Below the pieces are notes generated by a model that was given only the letters and a program-made list of their open reading frames with translations, had not been told where the DNA came from and searched no databases. The position numbers were made by a program, and so were the translations under genes. Below, piece by piece: positions 10,136 through 19,446 of a stretch of DNA of 64,000 bases (position 1 is its first letter; every line of letters begins with the position of its first letter). The stretch comes from Candidatus Latescibacterota bacterium (lineage in GTDB: Bacteria > Latescibacterota > UBA2968 > UBA8231), in the NCBI GenBank assembly GCA_022820485.1, contig JAJEFJ010000011.1:92979-156978 (forward strand), given 5' to 3'.

Positions 10136-11275
10136 TTGGACAGCACGGGCGGCACCCCGCACTCCGGGGAGTTTAGCGATCTGGCCCGTCGAGATCGGGC
10201 TGGGGCCGTGGCCGCAGCATGGCTCGAATCGGGCCGCATCCCCCATGCGGTTCTCATCTGCGGGGCCGAGGGAACCGGCAAACGACGCTTTGCACTCGCG
10301 TGGGCAAAAGCCCTGTTGTGTACAGACAGCGGCCCTGCTGCCTGCAATCGTTGCCCGAGTTGTCGCAAGGTTGCTTCGTTCATACATCCCGACCTCCACA
10401 CTGCATTGCCACTACCTCCGCGCCGAGGCAAGCAGCGGCTTGCGCTGGCGGACTTGCGCGAGTCCGTAGTGGAGTACGTTCACGGCGCGGGCGCAGCTAT
10501 CCCCGGCAATGCCAATATCGCGGTGGAGCACCTGCGCCAGTTGCAAAGGGAGTTGGCGTTTGCGCCGACGGAATCCCAGCGCAAAGTCGGCCTAATTTTC
10601 GCCGCCGAGCGAATGCACCCGGCAGGTGCCAATTCGCTGCTCAAGCTCTTGGAAGAGCCACCGCCCCGGGCCGTCATCGCGCTGGTTTCGGCGGCACCAG
10701 AGCGCGTTTTGCCCACCGTGCTCTCGCGCTGCCAGCGCATGATTTTGAGTCCCTTAGATGCAGCGACCTTGCGGGCGCAGCTCGAACAAGAGGGCGTGAC
10801 TGGAGAGCGTTTGGAACTGGCCGTGCGCATGGGGGCTGGCTCGTTGCAGCAGGCCAAAGAAGTGGCTGCCGGGGCGTTTGACGGAACGCGGCAGCTAGTT
10901 GAGTCGTTTCTCAGTGGTGGCTCGGAGCAGCGGGACGCGATCTATTGGAGCGTCCTCGCGGAGTTGGGGGGGGACCGGGGACAATTAGAGCGTTTTTTGC
11001 AAGTCTGTGTCCTCTATCTGCGGGATCTCTTCCTGTTGGCGCACGGCCAAGGCGCGTCCGTCGTCCAAGTAGATCGGCGTCCTTATTTGGAAAACCTACT
11101 AGAAAAAATAGACGCGGCCCGAGTCGCCTTGGAGATCGACCGGGTGGCCGAGGCTTTAGGGCACAATGCCAATCCGCAGTTGGTGCTGACTGACCTGTGG
11201 CGCGGCTTGCGCCGAGGGGGAACAGCCCGGAGACCCCCACCCGACCCCAGCTTGGTGAGGGCGCGACGTTGGTAA
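10136..11275 (+). CDS. holB: DNA polymerase III delta' subunit (clamp loader)
   Basis: This 379-residue clamp-loader AAA+ protein shows a P-loop GAEGTGKR (43-50), four zinc-binding cysteines at 62, 70, 73 and 76, the segment EERMHPAGANSLLKLLEEPP-like (here AAERMHPAGANSLLKLLEEP) and the SRC motif VLSRCQRM. The P-loop ends KR rather than KT, so ATP hydrolysis is probably lost, as in delta' subunits; the canonical ATPase subunit is dnaX at 39760. The start is TTG at 10136, the only sensible start near the 5' end. It overlaps rsmA by 7 nt. A more generic dnaX-like name would also be acceptable. Confidence 0.9.
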   Translation: MDSTGGTPHSGEFSDLARRDRAGAVAAAWLESGRIPHAVLICGAEGTGKRRFALAWAKALLCTDSGPAACNRCPSCRKVASFIHPDLHTALPLPPRRGKQRLALADLRESVVEYVHGAGAAIPGNANIAVEHLRQLQRELAFAPTESQRKVGLIFAAERMHPAGANSLLKLLEEPPPRAVIALVSAAPERVLPTVLSRCQRMILSPLDAATLRAQLEQEGVTGERLELAVRMGAGSLQQAKEVAAGAFDGTRQLVESFLSGGSEQRDAIYWSVLAELGGDRGQLERFLQVCVLYLRDLFLLAHGQGASVVQVDRRPYLENLLEKIDAARVALEIDRVAEALGHNANPQLVLTDLWRGLRRGGTARRPPPDPSLVRARRW

Positions 11276-12096
11276 ACGCCCACCGCCCGCGGTTGCGCTT
11301 TGCCCAGCACTTCCTCGTCGCCCGGGGTGTTATAGAGGCCATTGCTGGGCTAGTGCGCCCAGCCGCTGGCGAGGTGGTGGTCGAGATTGGCCCGGGCCGG
11401 GGCGCGTTGACTGAAGCGCTGCTCGCTGCGGTGGATCGCCTAGTGGCCGTGGAAATTGACCGCGACTTGGTGGCCTTGCTGCGCACACGCCAAGATGCGC
11501 GTAAGTTGCGCTTGATTGAAGGAGATATTCTGCGAGTCGATCTCGGGGAAGTCTTGCGGGACGCGGGCGGGTGCCGCCTGCTGATCGTCGGCAATCTTCC
11601 CTACAACATCACCGCCCCACTGATCTTTCACCTACTCGCTCACGCCGATTGTATCAGCCGCGCCATCGTCATGGTCCAACGCGAAGTAGCTCGGCGCTTG
11701 GTCGCCAGCCCCGGTTCAAAGGATTACAGTCTGTTGTCGGTGCTGGTGGCCATGCGCGCCGAAGTGGAGATGCGCTTGCAGGTGGAACGCAATTGCTTCC
11801 GGCCCGTGCCGGGCGTGGATTCGTCTGTAGTCGAGTTGCGCTTTGCTCCCAAGCCTCGCTACGCAGTACAGGACGTGGACTGCTTCGACCGCTTGGTGCG
11901 CCGAGCCTTTGGCCAACGGCGCAAGATGCTGCGCAATTCGCTCCTCGGTCTCAATCCCGAGGGTGGGCGGCCTTGGCTAGAAACGCTGGGCCAGCAGGCG
12001 GGGATCGAACTAACGCGCCGCCCGGAGGAATTGTCGCTAGCGGAATTCATCCGGCTGAGCGACGCCTACGCGCATTTGGGAAAGGATAGGCCGTGA
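11269..12096 (+). CDS. rsmA: 16S rRNA dimethyladenosine transferase RsmA/KsgA
   Basis: This 275-residue SAM-dependent methyltransferase dimethylates two adjacent adenosines in helix 45 of 16S rRNA. It shows the RLRFAQHFL N-terminus, the SAM motif VEIGPGRGALTEALL, the acidic loop VAVEIDRDLV, the catalytic NLPYNITAPLIF motif, and the C-terminal helical domain with RRAFGQRRKMLRNSLLG. The start is TTG at 11269, inside the holB stop (TTGGTAA), with GGTGAGG about 10 nt upstream. In-frame codons further upstream read through the holB end and do not match the family. Its own end overlaps the next gene in GTGA. Confidence 0.95.
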   Translation: MVNAHRPRLRFAQHFLVARGVIEAIAGLVRPAAGEVVVEIGPGRGALTEALLAAVDRLVAVEIDRDLVALLRTRQDARKLRLIEGDILRVDLGEVLRDAGGCRLLIVGNLPYNITAPLIFHLLAHADCISRAIVMVQREVARRLVASPGSKDYSLLSVLVAMRAEVEMRLQVERNCFRPVPGVDSSVVELRFAPKPRYAVQDVDCFDRLVRRAFGQRRKMLRNSLLGLNPEGGRPWLETLGQQAGIELTRRPEELSLAEFIRLSDAYAHLGKDRP

Positions 12097-14060
12097 AGCC
12101 GGTCTTGTGGCACGCGGGTTGGCTGGTGTTGGTCGCATGGACGGCGGTCGATGCGCAGTACTCGCTTAACTTCAGCCGCTCCAGTTCCCGCACTACTTGG
12201 AACCCTTCGTTCCCGAGTTGGAGCTACTCGACGCCCGTGCGGTTTTCGGCGGTGGGGGATTCAACCTCCAAGCTGACGATTAACGCATCGGCGAGAATGG
12301 GATTTAGCCTCGATGATCGCAGCACGGGCAAGAGTTGGCAGGACCATGCCTCGGGCAACGCTAGAATCAACTATCCCATTCTCGGCCCCAAAGCCACCAT
12401 CAGCGTCGGTGCCAACATGAGCACGCGCAATGTAGCGCTGCACAAGCAGAAGACGCGCAGCCAGTCCTTTAACTTTGGATTTAGGTCGAGGCCATTGAGC
12501 AGCGGTCCTTTCAAGAGCCTGAATTCCAGCCTGACCCCGAGCTTGGTCACGGCCACCCGCGCCACCCGCGCCAGCCTCGACAGCACCATCAAGGAAACTG
12601 GGATTCGCTACAATGCTTCGCTGAGCGTCTCGCCCGACATTGAGATTGCGGACAAGAAGCTGAGCAACACGATTTCGCTGAGCAAAACAGACGATACGCT
12701 CGAGCACAACAAAGATCGCAGCGAGCGGCTGAGCGGCAATGTGAGCTATACCTTCCCCGGCGATGTGCGCGTTGGCCTGACTATGTCTGAAAACCGCTCC
12801 CAGCGCGGCCTCTCGCGTCCTGCCATCAGCGAGGCTACCGTCGGCGGGGCTGTGGTGCGCGACACGGTAGTTAGCGCCGAGCTAGCGAAAACGCGCGGTA
12901 CTAGCGTCTCCTCCAACGTATCGTTTGACCTAGGGCGCTTTAAGATAAAAAACCGCGCCTCGTACAGTCAGAACGAGCACACCAACACCGCCAACGCGGT
13001 CCATGATTTAGACAATCGCTACTTTGGCAAGGATCGTCTCGGCGAGAACTTTAGCTGGGACGCGTCCCTTTCGGGCAAACTAATCGAGAAGTTGGTCTTA
13101 AACACCAGCGTCCGCTTCAAAGGCAGCGACGTGCGCCGGCTGGCAGTGCGGGTGCCCGATACCAGCGTTTGCGAGAGCCACTTTGTGCGCTCGGCGGACG
13201 GAACGTGCCGCGATCCAGGCTCCGACGAGATCAATCGCAATCTCTTCCTCAACGGCTCGCTCAACTGGCCCCTAGCCGATGGGCACTCACTGCGGCTGGC
13301 GACCTATGGTGAGATCAAACGCTCGGAAAACCCAGGAGATCGCAAGCAGGATCGCGACACCTTCAACAACAGCGTGAGCCTCAGTTATAACGGCACTCTG
13401 CGCTCGGGGGCCAAGCTCAGCGTTGACCTCAAAAACAGCTTTTTGCATCGCGTCAACCTGCACGCTGCTCGCGCCGTGGATAACTCGCGCAACCGCGACA
13501 TTGCGCTCAATGTCGGCACCAATTACGAGCGTTTGGGCGCGTCCCTTTCTCACCGATTCAGCGTCTCGGCGCGGCGCATCATTTACGATTTTGATCGCCA
13601 AGTCAATCGCCGCGAGTCGTCGCGCAACAGCAACATCCGTCGCGGTTGGAGCATGGCGCACTCGCTGCGGCGCAAGGTGCTCGACTACCTTGCGCTCAAC
13701 GCGCGCTACAACTATTCGGCCAACGATGATGGTGCCTTGATTTTGGAAAACGGCACCCAGATCGTCGAAGAGGAAAACGCCAAATATACCCTGCAATTCG
13801 GCATGACCTACTCGCCCGGCACTGACTACTCGGCCGGCGCAACCTACACCTACAGGCACGACCGTCAGTGGGATTACGAATACTCCACGCTCGCTCAGTC
13901 GCGTTTCCTCAACCGCCGCAACAAATACCGGACTCTGGCGGCGAATTTTAACTACAATCCGGTCGGCAGCAACAACAAGCTCAGCTTGCGCGGCAGCCGC
14001 AGTCTTCAGCGCAGCGGCGCGTTTAATAGCTTGAATGTAACCTATACACGCTCGCTGTAA
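12093..14060 (+). CDS. Putative outer-membrane beta-barrel protein of unknown function
   Basis: The 655-residue product starts at GTG 12093, overlapping the rsmA stop by 4 nt. An N-terminal hydrophobic segment (LWHAGWLVLVAWTAVDA) looks like a signal peptide cleaved near residue 21. The rest is rich in Ser, Asn, Arg and Thr with alternating polar and hydrophobic residues in many 9-12 residue strands, such as LRLATYGEIKRSE and KYTLQFGMTYSPG, as expected for a large barrel. It ends SLNVTYTRSL, without the classic terminal Phe or Tyr. I recognise no named family; structural similarity to LptD-like or TonB-type barrels is possible. The tight coupling to rsmA is unusual. Confidence 0.6.
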   Translation: MKPVLWHAGWLVLVAWTAVDAQYSLNFSRSSSRTTWNPSFPSWSYSTPVRFSAVGDSTSKLTINASARMGFSLDDRSTGKSWQDHASGNARINYPILGPKATISVGANMSTRNVALHKQKTRSQSFNFGFRSRPLSSGPFKSLNSSLTPSLVTATRATRASLDSTIKETGIRYNASLSVSPDIEIADKKLSNTISLSKTDDTLEHNKDRSERLSGNVSYTFPGDVRVGLTMSENRSQRGLSRPAISEATVGGAVVRDTVVSAELAKTRGTSVSSNVSFDLGRFKIKNRASYSQNEHTNTANAVHDLDNRYFGKDRLGENFSWDASLSGKLIEKLVLNTSVRFKGSDVRRLAVRVPDTSVCESHFVRSADGTCRDPGSDEINRNLFLNGSLNWPLADGHSLRLATYGEIKRSENPGDRKQDRDTFNNSVSLSYNGTLRSGAKLSVDLKNSFLHRVNLHAARAVDNSRNRDIALNVGTNYERLGASLSHRFSVSARRIIYDFDRQVNRRESSRNSNIRRGWSMAHSLRRKVLDYLALNARYNYSANDDGALILENGTQIVEEENAKYTLQFGMTYSPGTDYSAGATYTYRHDRQWDYEYSTLAQSRFLNRRNKYRTLAANFNYNPVGSNNKLSLRGSRSLQRSGAFNSLNVTYTRSL

Positions 14061-14135
14061 GTGCTTAACACTGGTAACGGTTTCGCGGTGGTGTTACCTT
14101 AATTACTTGCATACTCGCCCAAGGAGATTTTCTAC

Positions 14136-15056
14136 ATGCCCCTGCCCAAATGCGATAAAATCTGGTTCAATGGCCAATTGGTCGATTGGGACGACGCCAA
14201 AATTCACGTGCTCTCCCACGTAGTACATTACGGTTCGAGCGTCTTTGAAGGCATTCGCTGTTACAAGACCGCGAAAGGATCGGCCGTATTCCGCCTCGAC
14301 GAGCACGTCAACAGGTTATTTGATTCCGCCAAAATCTACCGCATGGACATTCCCTATACGCACGAGGAAATCAAAGAAGCCATCCTCGAAACGATCCGCG
14401 TCAATCAACTCGCGGCTTGCTACATCCGCCCGGTCGTATTCCGCGGCTATGAGAACTTGGGAGTTGATCCGATGGGATGCCCGGTTGACGTAGTGATCGC
14501 CGTGTGGGAGTGGGGAGAGTACCTCGGAGAAGCGGCGCTCAAAAACGGCGTTTCAGTCTGCACCTCGTCGTGGAACCGCATGGCCCCGAATACGTTTCCC
14601 GCCTTGGCCAAGGCCGGCGGCAACTACCTCAACTCGCAGCTCGTGCGGATCGAAGCCAATGCCAATGGCTATGACGAGGGCATTGTCTTGGGCACGGATG
14701 GGTTGGTGAGCGAGGGCAGCGGCGAGAATATCTTTGTCATCAAGAACGGCTCGATCTATACGCCCGAGTCGTGTTTTGCCATTCTGCCGGGCATTACCCG
14801 CCACACCGCCATTACCCTGATACGCGATCTGGGCATGCGAGTCGAGCAGCGCGGTATTCCGCGCGAGTTCCTCTACATCGCCGACGAGGTGTTCTTCACG
14901 GGTACGGCCGCCGAAATCACGCCGATCCGCGCCATAGACCAAGTGCAGATCGGCTGTGGGAAGTGCGGGCCGATCACCGCGCAGATACAAGACGCCTTTT
15001 TCGCCGTGGTCCGCGTCGGAGTTGAGGATCGGCACGGGTGGTTGACCTTCGTGTAA
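14136..15056 (+). CDS. ilvE: Branched-chain-amino-acid aminotransferase
   Basis: This 306-residue class-IV PLP aminotransferase carries out the last step of Leu, Ile and Val synthesis, or the first step of their breakdown. Landmarks are [36 protein letters not shown] at the N-terminus, the PLP lysine K159 in [12 protein letters not shown], and [13 protein letters not shown] and [14 protein letters not shown] in the C-terminal domain. The length is typical for bacterial IlvE. AAGGAG lies just upstream of ATG 14136. It stands apart, with 75 nt before it and 33 nt after it, and no other ilv or leu gene is present. Confidence 0.95.
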   Translation: MPLPKCDKIWFNGQLVDWDDAKIHVLSHVVHYGSSVFEGIRCYKTAKGSAVFRLDEHVNRLFDSAKIYRMDIPYTHEEIKEAILETIRVNQLAACYIRPVVFRGYENLGVDPMGCPVDVVIAVWEWGEYLGEAALKNGVSVCTSSWNRMAPNTFPALAKAGGNYLNSQLVRIEANANGYDEGIVLGTDGLVSEGSGENIFVIKNGSIYTPESCFAILPGITRHTAITLIRDLGMRVEQRGIPREFLYIADEVFFTGTAAEITPIRAIDQVQIGCGKCGPITAQIQDAFFAVVRVGVEDRHGWLTFV

Positions 15057-15089
15057 TGGATTTGGGATAGCTCGTACAAAGGGAAGAAT

Positions 15090-16925
15090 ATGCCTAAAGT
15101 TAGAATGTCCGTAGTGGCCGCTTGGTTGGGAATCTGCATCGGCGGTCATGCCGTCGCTGAAGAGGAATCATGGGAAGTAGTGCAGGAAATTCTCATGAGT
15201 ACCAAGGATATCGTCGTGCTCGACGGTATTGAGAAGGTGCCGTTGCGCTACGAGAGTGAAGAAAAGCCAACCTACGGCGACTGGATGGTGCGCCACATGC
15301 TGTCCGACCCAGAGAAACTCAATCCGTACACCTCCAGTGATGCCGGTGCTAGCACGGTCTTGAATTACATATTTGAGAGTCTGCTCGAAGCCGACTCGGA
15401 CCCGCCCTACGCGTTGCGAGGGCTAGTCGCCAAGGACTACCCGGAGATTTCCGCGGACAAACTCACCTATACGTTTGAGCTACGCGACGGGGTTTACTTC
15501 TCAGACGGCAAGCCGCTGACGGCTGCGGACGTCGTCTTCAGCATGAAGGTCATCCACAATCCTCGCGTGCTAGCACCGCATCTGCGCAACTACTACGCCG
15601 CCGTCAAAGCTGTACAACAGGTAGGGGCGAACAAGGTTAGCTTCCTGTGCGACAAACCCTATTTTCGCAACGATCTGATGTTGGGTGTATTCAGTATTCT
15701 ACCTAAGCATTTTTACGATCCAGAGGGTTTGCTGGATCCGGTCGAGGTCAAGAATTTGGTGGATGGTTCTTGGGAAGAAGGGCCGCACAAAGAGCGAGTC
15801 GAGCGCTTTGCTGAACAATTTAATCAAAATTTCAACCGCAAGGTACTAGGCTCGGGGCCGTACATAATCGAAGATCCAGAGCGCGACTTGGTCACCCAAC
15901 AGAAAGTTGTGCTGACGCGGAGTGAAAACTACTGGGGGCGGGATGTGGAAGGGCTACTACCGCCTGGCTTTGTCGATAAGATCGTCTTTAACATCATCAA
16001 CAATACCGACGCGGCATTCATCGAGTTGACCAACGGCAACCTCGATTACCACGCTCTGCGCCCATTGGAATTTAAGGAAAAGAGTTGGTCGGAAGACTTC
16101 AACAGCCGCTTCCTCAAAGGCGTTAGCTACGCCGGTGGATATATGTACATCGGCTGGAACAACAAACATCTAATTTTTGGCGACAAGCGGGTGCGCCAAG
16201 CCATGACCCATTTGACCGACCGCGAGGGCATGGTTGAAAACATCATGTTCGGTCTAGCTGAGACAGTGGAGGGGCCGATCCACAAGTTCCGCCCCGAATA
16301 CAACCACGATCTCGCGTCGTACACCTATGATCCCGACTACGCTCTTGATCTGCTGGCGGAAGCTGGCTGGGAGGACGCCGACGAGGACGGCACTCTCGAC
16401 AAGACCATCGACGGAGAGCTAGTGCCATTTAGCTTTGAGATTTTGATCAATTCGGGCAACCAGATCCGCAAAGACATCGCCCTAACTTTGCAATACGAGT
16501 TGCAGGATATTGGCATTGACTGCCAAGTGCGCGAGTTAGACTGGTCGATTTTTTTGCAAAAGGTCCGCGGCAAGGATTTTGACGCCATGGTACTGGGCTG
16601 GACCGGCAATGTGCAGTTCGCGCCCGATGGCTACCAGATCTGGCATTCCTCCCAGACCGCAGAGAACGGCTCCAACGCGATAAGCTTCATCAACGCCGAG
16701 GTCGATCAAATTTTGGAGGACTATCGCCGCGAGTTCGATATGGAAAGGCGCATCGTACTCTACCAGCGCTTCCAAGAAATCCTGCACGAGGAACAGCCCT
16801 ATACCTTCCTGTGGAAGCCGCGCACGGCCCGAGCCTACAGCCGACGCTTCAGTGGCGTCACTTGGTATCCCCCCGGTGCCCGCTTGCAAGACTGGTGGGT
16901 CGCGCAGGAAGTGCAGATGTACTAA
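15090..16925 (+). CDS. Peptide ABC transporter substrate-binding protein (family 5)
   Basis: This 611-residue periplasmic protein belongs to the DppA/OppA/YejA-type family-5 binding proteins. A signal peptide (SVVAAWLGICIGGHAVA) ends near residue 23. The family core is clear: LTYTFELRDGVYFSDGKPLTAADVVFSMK at about 125-155, then GSGPYIIED, RVRQAMTHLTDREGMVENI, and EAGWEDADEDGTLDK. The length is closer to YejA than to DppA. Its likely permease partners are 15.7 kb downstream (32618 and 33914), separated by unrelated envelope genes. No matching peptide-type ATPase is in the window. The substrate is probably oligopeptides, but this is not provable. Confidence 0.85.
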   Translation: MPKVRMSVVAAWLGICIGGHAVAEEESWEVVQEILMSTKDIVVLDGIEKVPLRYESEEKPTYGDWMVRHMLSDPEKLNPYTSSDAGASTVLNYIFESLLEADSDPPYALRGLVAKDYPEISADKLTYTFELRDGVYFSDGKPLTAADVVFSMKVIHNPRVLAPHLRNYYAAVKAVQQVGANKVSFLCDKPYFRNDLMLGVFSILPKHFYDPEGLLDPVEVKNLVDGSWEEGPHKERVERFAEQFNQNFNRKVLGSGPYIIEDPERDLVTQQKVVLTRSENYWGRDVEGLLPPGFVDKIVFNIINNTDAAFIELTNGNLDYHALRPLEFKEKSWSEDFNSRFLKGVSYAGGYMYIGWNNKHLIFGDKRVRQAMTHLTDREGMVENIMFGLAETVEGPIHKFRPEYNHDLASYTYDPDYALDLLAEAGWEDADEDGTLDKTIDGELVPFSFEILINSGNQIRKDIALTLQYELQDIGIDCQVRELDWSIFLQKVRGKDFDAMVLGWTGNVQFAPDGYQIWHSSQTAENGSNAISFINAEVDQILEDYRREFDMERRIVLYQRFQEILHEEQPYTFLWKPRTARAYSRRFSGVTWYPPGARLQDWWVAQEVQMY

Positions 16926-16936
16926 GGGCTCCGTCT

Positions 16937-17353
16937 GTGTCCTCCGCAGACGCTCTTCGCTGGGAAAGTCACCCCCTGCGCCGGGAGCGGCCGGCCAAAT
17001 CAGTGCTACTGGTCGCGCTCATCATCGCTTCTTCAGCGGCGGCCGCTTTTGGCTTTGAGCATTGGTTCTACGGGGTATTTTCACTCGGAGCATTGACCGC
17101 CTCGCTGTCGCGCTATTTCTTTCCTACGCGCTACGCGCTCGACGGCGAAGGCGTCAGCAGCCAACATCTCGGTCTTAAACAGCGTCGTTCTTGGGTGGAA
17201 TTCCGTCGAGCAGATGAACATCGGGACGGTATTTTTTTGCGTCCGTCCGCTCGCCCAAGTCGGCTGGATTCCTTTCGCGGCGTCTTTTTGCGGTTCGATC
17301 AAAACCGCGAAGAAGTGACGCATTTCGTCCGGTGCCATGTCCCAAGTCGATAG
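16937..17353 (+). CDS. Small membrane protein, unknown function
   Basis: The 138-residue product begins at GTG 16937, 11 nt after the binding-protein gene; an upstream in-frame start lies inside that gene and is not credible. After a short charged head (ALRWESHPLRRERPAK) come two adjacent hydrophobic segments, about residues 23-38 and 43-60, forming a helical hairpin. A soluble tail follows, with YFFPTRYALDGEGVSSQHLGLKQRRSWVEFRRA resembling a PH-like (bPH/YdbT) strand pattern. No family is recognised with certainty. It overlaps the next gene by 17 nt and so belongs to the GlmL-like cluster. Confidence 0.7.
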   Translation: MSSADALRWESHPLRRERPAKSVLLVALIIASSAAAAFGFEHWFYGVFSLGALTASLSRYFFPTRYALDGEGVSSQHLGLKQRRSWVEFRRADEHRDGIFLRPSARPSRLDSFRGVFLRFDQNREEVTHFVRCHVPSR

Positions 17354-17672
17354 TTTAAAAGCGCGGTGGCGGCATGCTTTTGCCCTCGAAGACCCAGAGG
17401 CAGGTTGGTCTGAGGAAGAGTGTGCGCTCGCCGAGCGGCTGGCCGAGTTTGTCGTAGCTCGCCGCATGGGAGCGGCTGCGTCTATGGCGTTGGAGGCTTG
17501 CCGCCCCCTCAACTTTTTGGGCAGCCAAGCCCTGACCTTTTTGGCCCCGTTTGCTACGCTGGTTTTTTCGCGCGACGAATACCAGCGCTTTACGCGCATG
17601 TTGGAGCGACGCCAATCTATAGACCTACTCGCGGAAGCCATCGCCCAGCGCGAAAGCCAAAAGCATGGATGA
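17337..17672 (+). CDS. Small alpha-helical protein, unknown function
   Basis: This 111-residue protein starts with ATG inside the end of the previous gene, and its last 8 nt overlap the start of the ATPase gene. It is predicted to be mostly helical: an amphipathic N-terminal half (WSEEECALAERLAEFVVARRMGAAASMALEA) and a hydrophobic middle (LNFLGSQALTFLAPFATLVF) that may associate with the membrane or a partner. I recognise no domain. The double overlap suggests its product is needed in proportion to the ATPase. The LNFLGSQALTFLAP and EYQRFTRMLERR pieces are good seeds for a homology search. Confidence 0.7.
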   Translation: MSQVDSLKARWRHAFALEDPEAGWSEEECALAERLAEFVVARRMGAAASMALEACRPLNFLGSQALTFLAPFATLVFSRDEYQRFTRMLERRQSIDLLAEAIAQRESQKHG

Positions 17673-19443
17673 CCTCAACGTAGTTATCGCCACGGACTGC
17701 GGTAGTACGACCACCAAGGCGATCCTGATCGAGAAGAAGGACGAAGGGTATCGCCAGACCTTTCGCGGCGAGGCTCCAACTACGGTTGAGGCTCCTTTTG
17801 AAGACGTCACCCGGGGGGTGCTCAACGCCATTCAAGAGGTTGAGGAGCTTTCCGGGCGGCAGATCCTCGATGGAGAGCGGATTATCACTCCGACAGACGG
17901 CAACGTTGGGGTCGATATCTACATCTCGACGAGCAGTGCCGGCGGCGGGTTGCAGATGGTGGTGGCCGGCGTGGTGCTGGCGATGACCGGCGAGAGCGCG
18001 CAGCGCTGTGCCTTGGGTGCTGGGGCAATCGTCATGGACTCACTCGCGGCCAATGACGGGCGCTTGCCCCACGAGAAAATAGAGCGCATCCGCCAATTGC
18101 GTCCCGATATGGTGCTGCTGTCGGGCGGCACGGATGGCGGCACTGTCAGCCACGTGGTCGAGTTGGCCGAATTCATCAGCGCGGCCGACCCCAAGCCCCG
18201 CTTTGGCGCGGACTTTAAGTTACCGATTATTTTTGCGGGCAATGAGGACGCGCGCGAGGAGGTCGAAAAGGCACTGGGGGGGAAGATGGCTCTGACTGTT
18301 ACTGAGAATATTCGCCCCGTGCTCGAAGAGGAAAATCTGGACCCAGCGCGGCACGTCATTCACGATCTCTTCCTTGAACACGTCATGGCGCAGGCACCTG
18401 GCTACCGCAAGCTGATGGACTGGACCAGCGCACCGATTATGCCGACGCCCGGGGCGGTGGGCGAGATCATGCAGACCATTGCCCGTCAGCAGGAGATCAA
18501 CGTCGTCGGCGTGGATATCGGCGGGGCGACGACCGATGTGTTCAGCGTCTTCAACGGCGTGTTCAACCGCACGGTCAGTGCCAATTTAGGCATGTCCTAT
18601 AGCGTCTCCAACGTGCTGGCCGAGGCTGGCCTCGACCAGATCATGCGCTGGGTTCCTTTTGACATTGAGGAGGCCGACCTCCGCGACCGGATCAAGAACA
18701 AGATGATTCGCCCTACCACCATCCCGCAGCTCATGCAGGAATTGCAAGTCGAGCAAGCCATTGCCCGCGAGGCCCTGCGCTTGGCTTTTGACCAGCACCG
18801 GGCATTGGCGGTGGGATTGAAGGGGGTGCAGAGCAAGCGCACGCTGGCCGATGTCTTTGAGCAGGGTGCCACCGGCGAGAGTTTAGTCGAGATGATGGCG
18901 CTGGACATGCTAGTCGGCAGCGGCGGAGTGCTATCGCACGCGCCCCGCCGCGAGCAGAGTTGTGCCATGCTGATAGATGCTTTTCAGCCCGAAGGCATCA
19001 CCCGCTTGGCGGTCGATAGCATCTTTATGATGCCTCACCTAGGGGTGCTCTCGACTGTTGACGAGCGGGCCGCCACTGAGGTTTTCGAGCGCGATTGCCT
19101 GATCTACTTGGGCTCTTGTGTGGCCCCCGTCGGCGAGGGGAAGGACGGCGAGGTTTGCCTCCAGTACGAGATAGACCTGCCCAAGCACCAAACCGGCCAG
19201 TTGCAGGTCGGCCAGCTCCAGTGGGTGCCTTTGGCTGACGGCGAGGAGGTCGAAGTCTCGCTCCAACCGGCGCGGCGTTGGGATGTGGGTGCCGGCCCGG
19301 GGCAAGCCCTAAATGCGCGAGTGCGCGGCGGGGTCGTAGGACTAGTGCTGGACGGTCGCGGCCGGCCCATTCAGATGGCGGCTGATAGCGATCGCCGGCG
19401 TCAGATAAGCGACTGGCAGCAGGCGTTAAACCTATACGAGTAG
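17665..19443 (+). CDS. GlmL/MutL-type ASKHA ATPase (glutamate mutase L-like)
   Basis: This 592-residue protein matches the GlmL ('MutL') family of actin/Hsp70-fold ATPases, often annotated as reactivating accessory proteins of B12-dependent glutamate mutase; it is unrelated to mismatch-repair MutL. Phosphate-binding loop 1 is DCGSTTTKA (11-19), loop 2 is GVDIGGATTDVFS near residue 284, and DMVLLSGGTDGG near 150 is also typical. No mutase subunit (GlmS or GlmE), no B12-binding DxHxxG protein and no methylaspartase lie nearby. Instead the gene overlaps a small helical protein upstream and is followed after 3 nt by a barrel-sandwich/KOW protein and then membrane proteins. A role as the ATPase of an envelope-linked machine is inferred from context only. 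Confidence 0.85.
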   Translation: MDDLNVVIATDCGSTTTKAILIEKKDEGYRQTFRGEAPTTVEAPFEDVTRGVLNAIQEVEELSGRQILDGERIITPTDGNVGVDIYISTSSAGGGLQMVVAGVVLAMTGESAQRCALGAGAIVMDSLAANDGRLPHEKIERIRQLRPDMVLLSGGTDGGTVSHVVELAEFISAADPKPRFGADFKLPIIFAGNEDAREEVEKALGGKMALTVTENIRPVLEEENLDPARHVIHDLFLEHVMAQAPGYRKLMDWTSAPIMPTPGAVGEIMQTIARQQEINVVGVDIGGATTDVFSVFNGVFNRTVSANLGMSYSVSNVLAEAGLDQIMRWVPFDIEEADLRDRIKNKMIRPTTIPQLMQELQVEQAIAREALRLAFDQHRALAVGLKGVQSKRTLADVFEQGATGESLVEMMALDMLVGSGGVLSHAPRREQSCAMLIDAFQPEGITRLAVDSIFMMPHLGVLSTVDERAATEVFERDCLIYLGSCVAPVGEGKDGEVCLQYEIDLPKHQTGQLQVGQLQWVPLADGEEVEVSLQPARRWDVGAGPGQALNARVRGGVVGLVLDGRGRPIQMAADSDRRRQISDWQQALNLYE

Positions 19444-19446
19444 CTC

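Noticed and set aside
14061..14135. GGTAAC (14073-14078) and GTTACC (14093-14098) as a possible terminator or operator before ilvE
   Set aside because: Only 6 bp with a 14-nt loop and no T tract; insufficient to call.
16926..17672. Frameshifted remnants of a larger gene between the binding protein and the ATPase
   Set aside because: Both small frames have sensible starts, overlaps and coherent hydrophobic patterns, so they are better treated as two real small genes.
17665..19443. Reading the ATPase as mismatch-repair MutL
   Set aside because: The name MutL for this family refers to glutamate mutase; the sequence has ASKHA phosphate loops (DCGSTTTKA, GVDIGGATTD) and none of the GHKL ATPase motifs of repair MutL.
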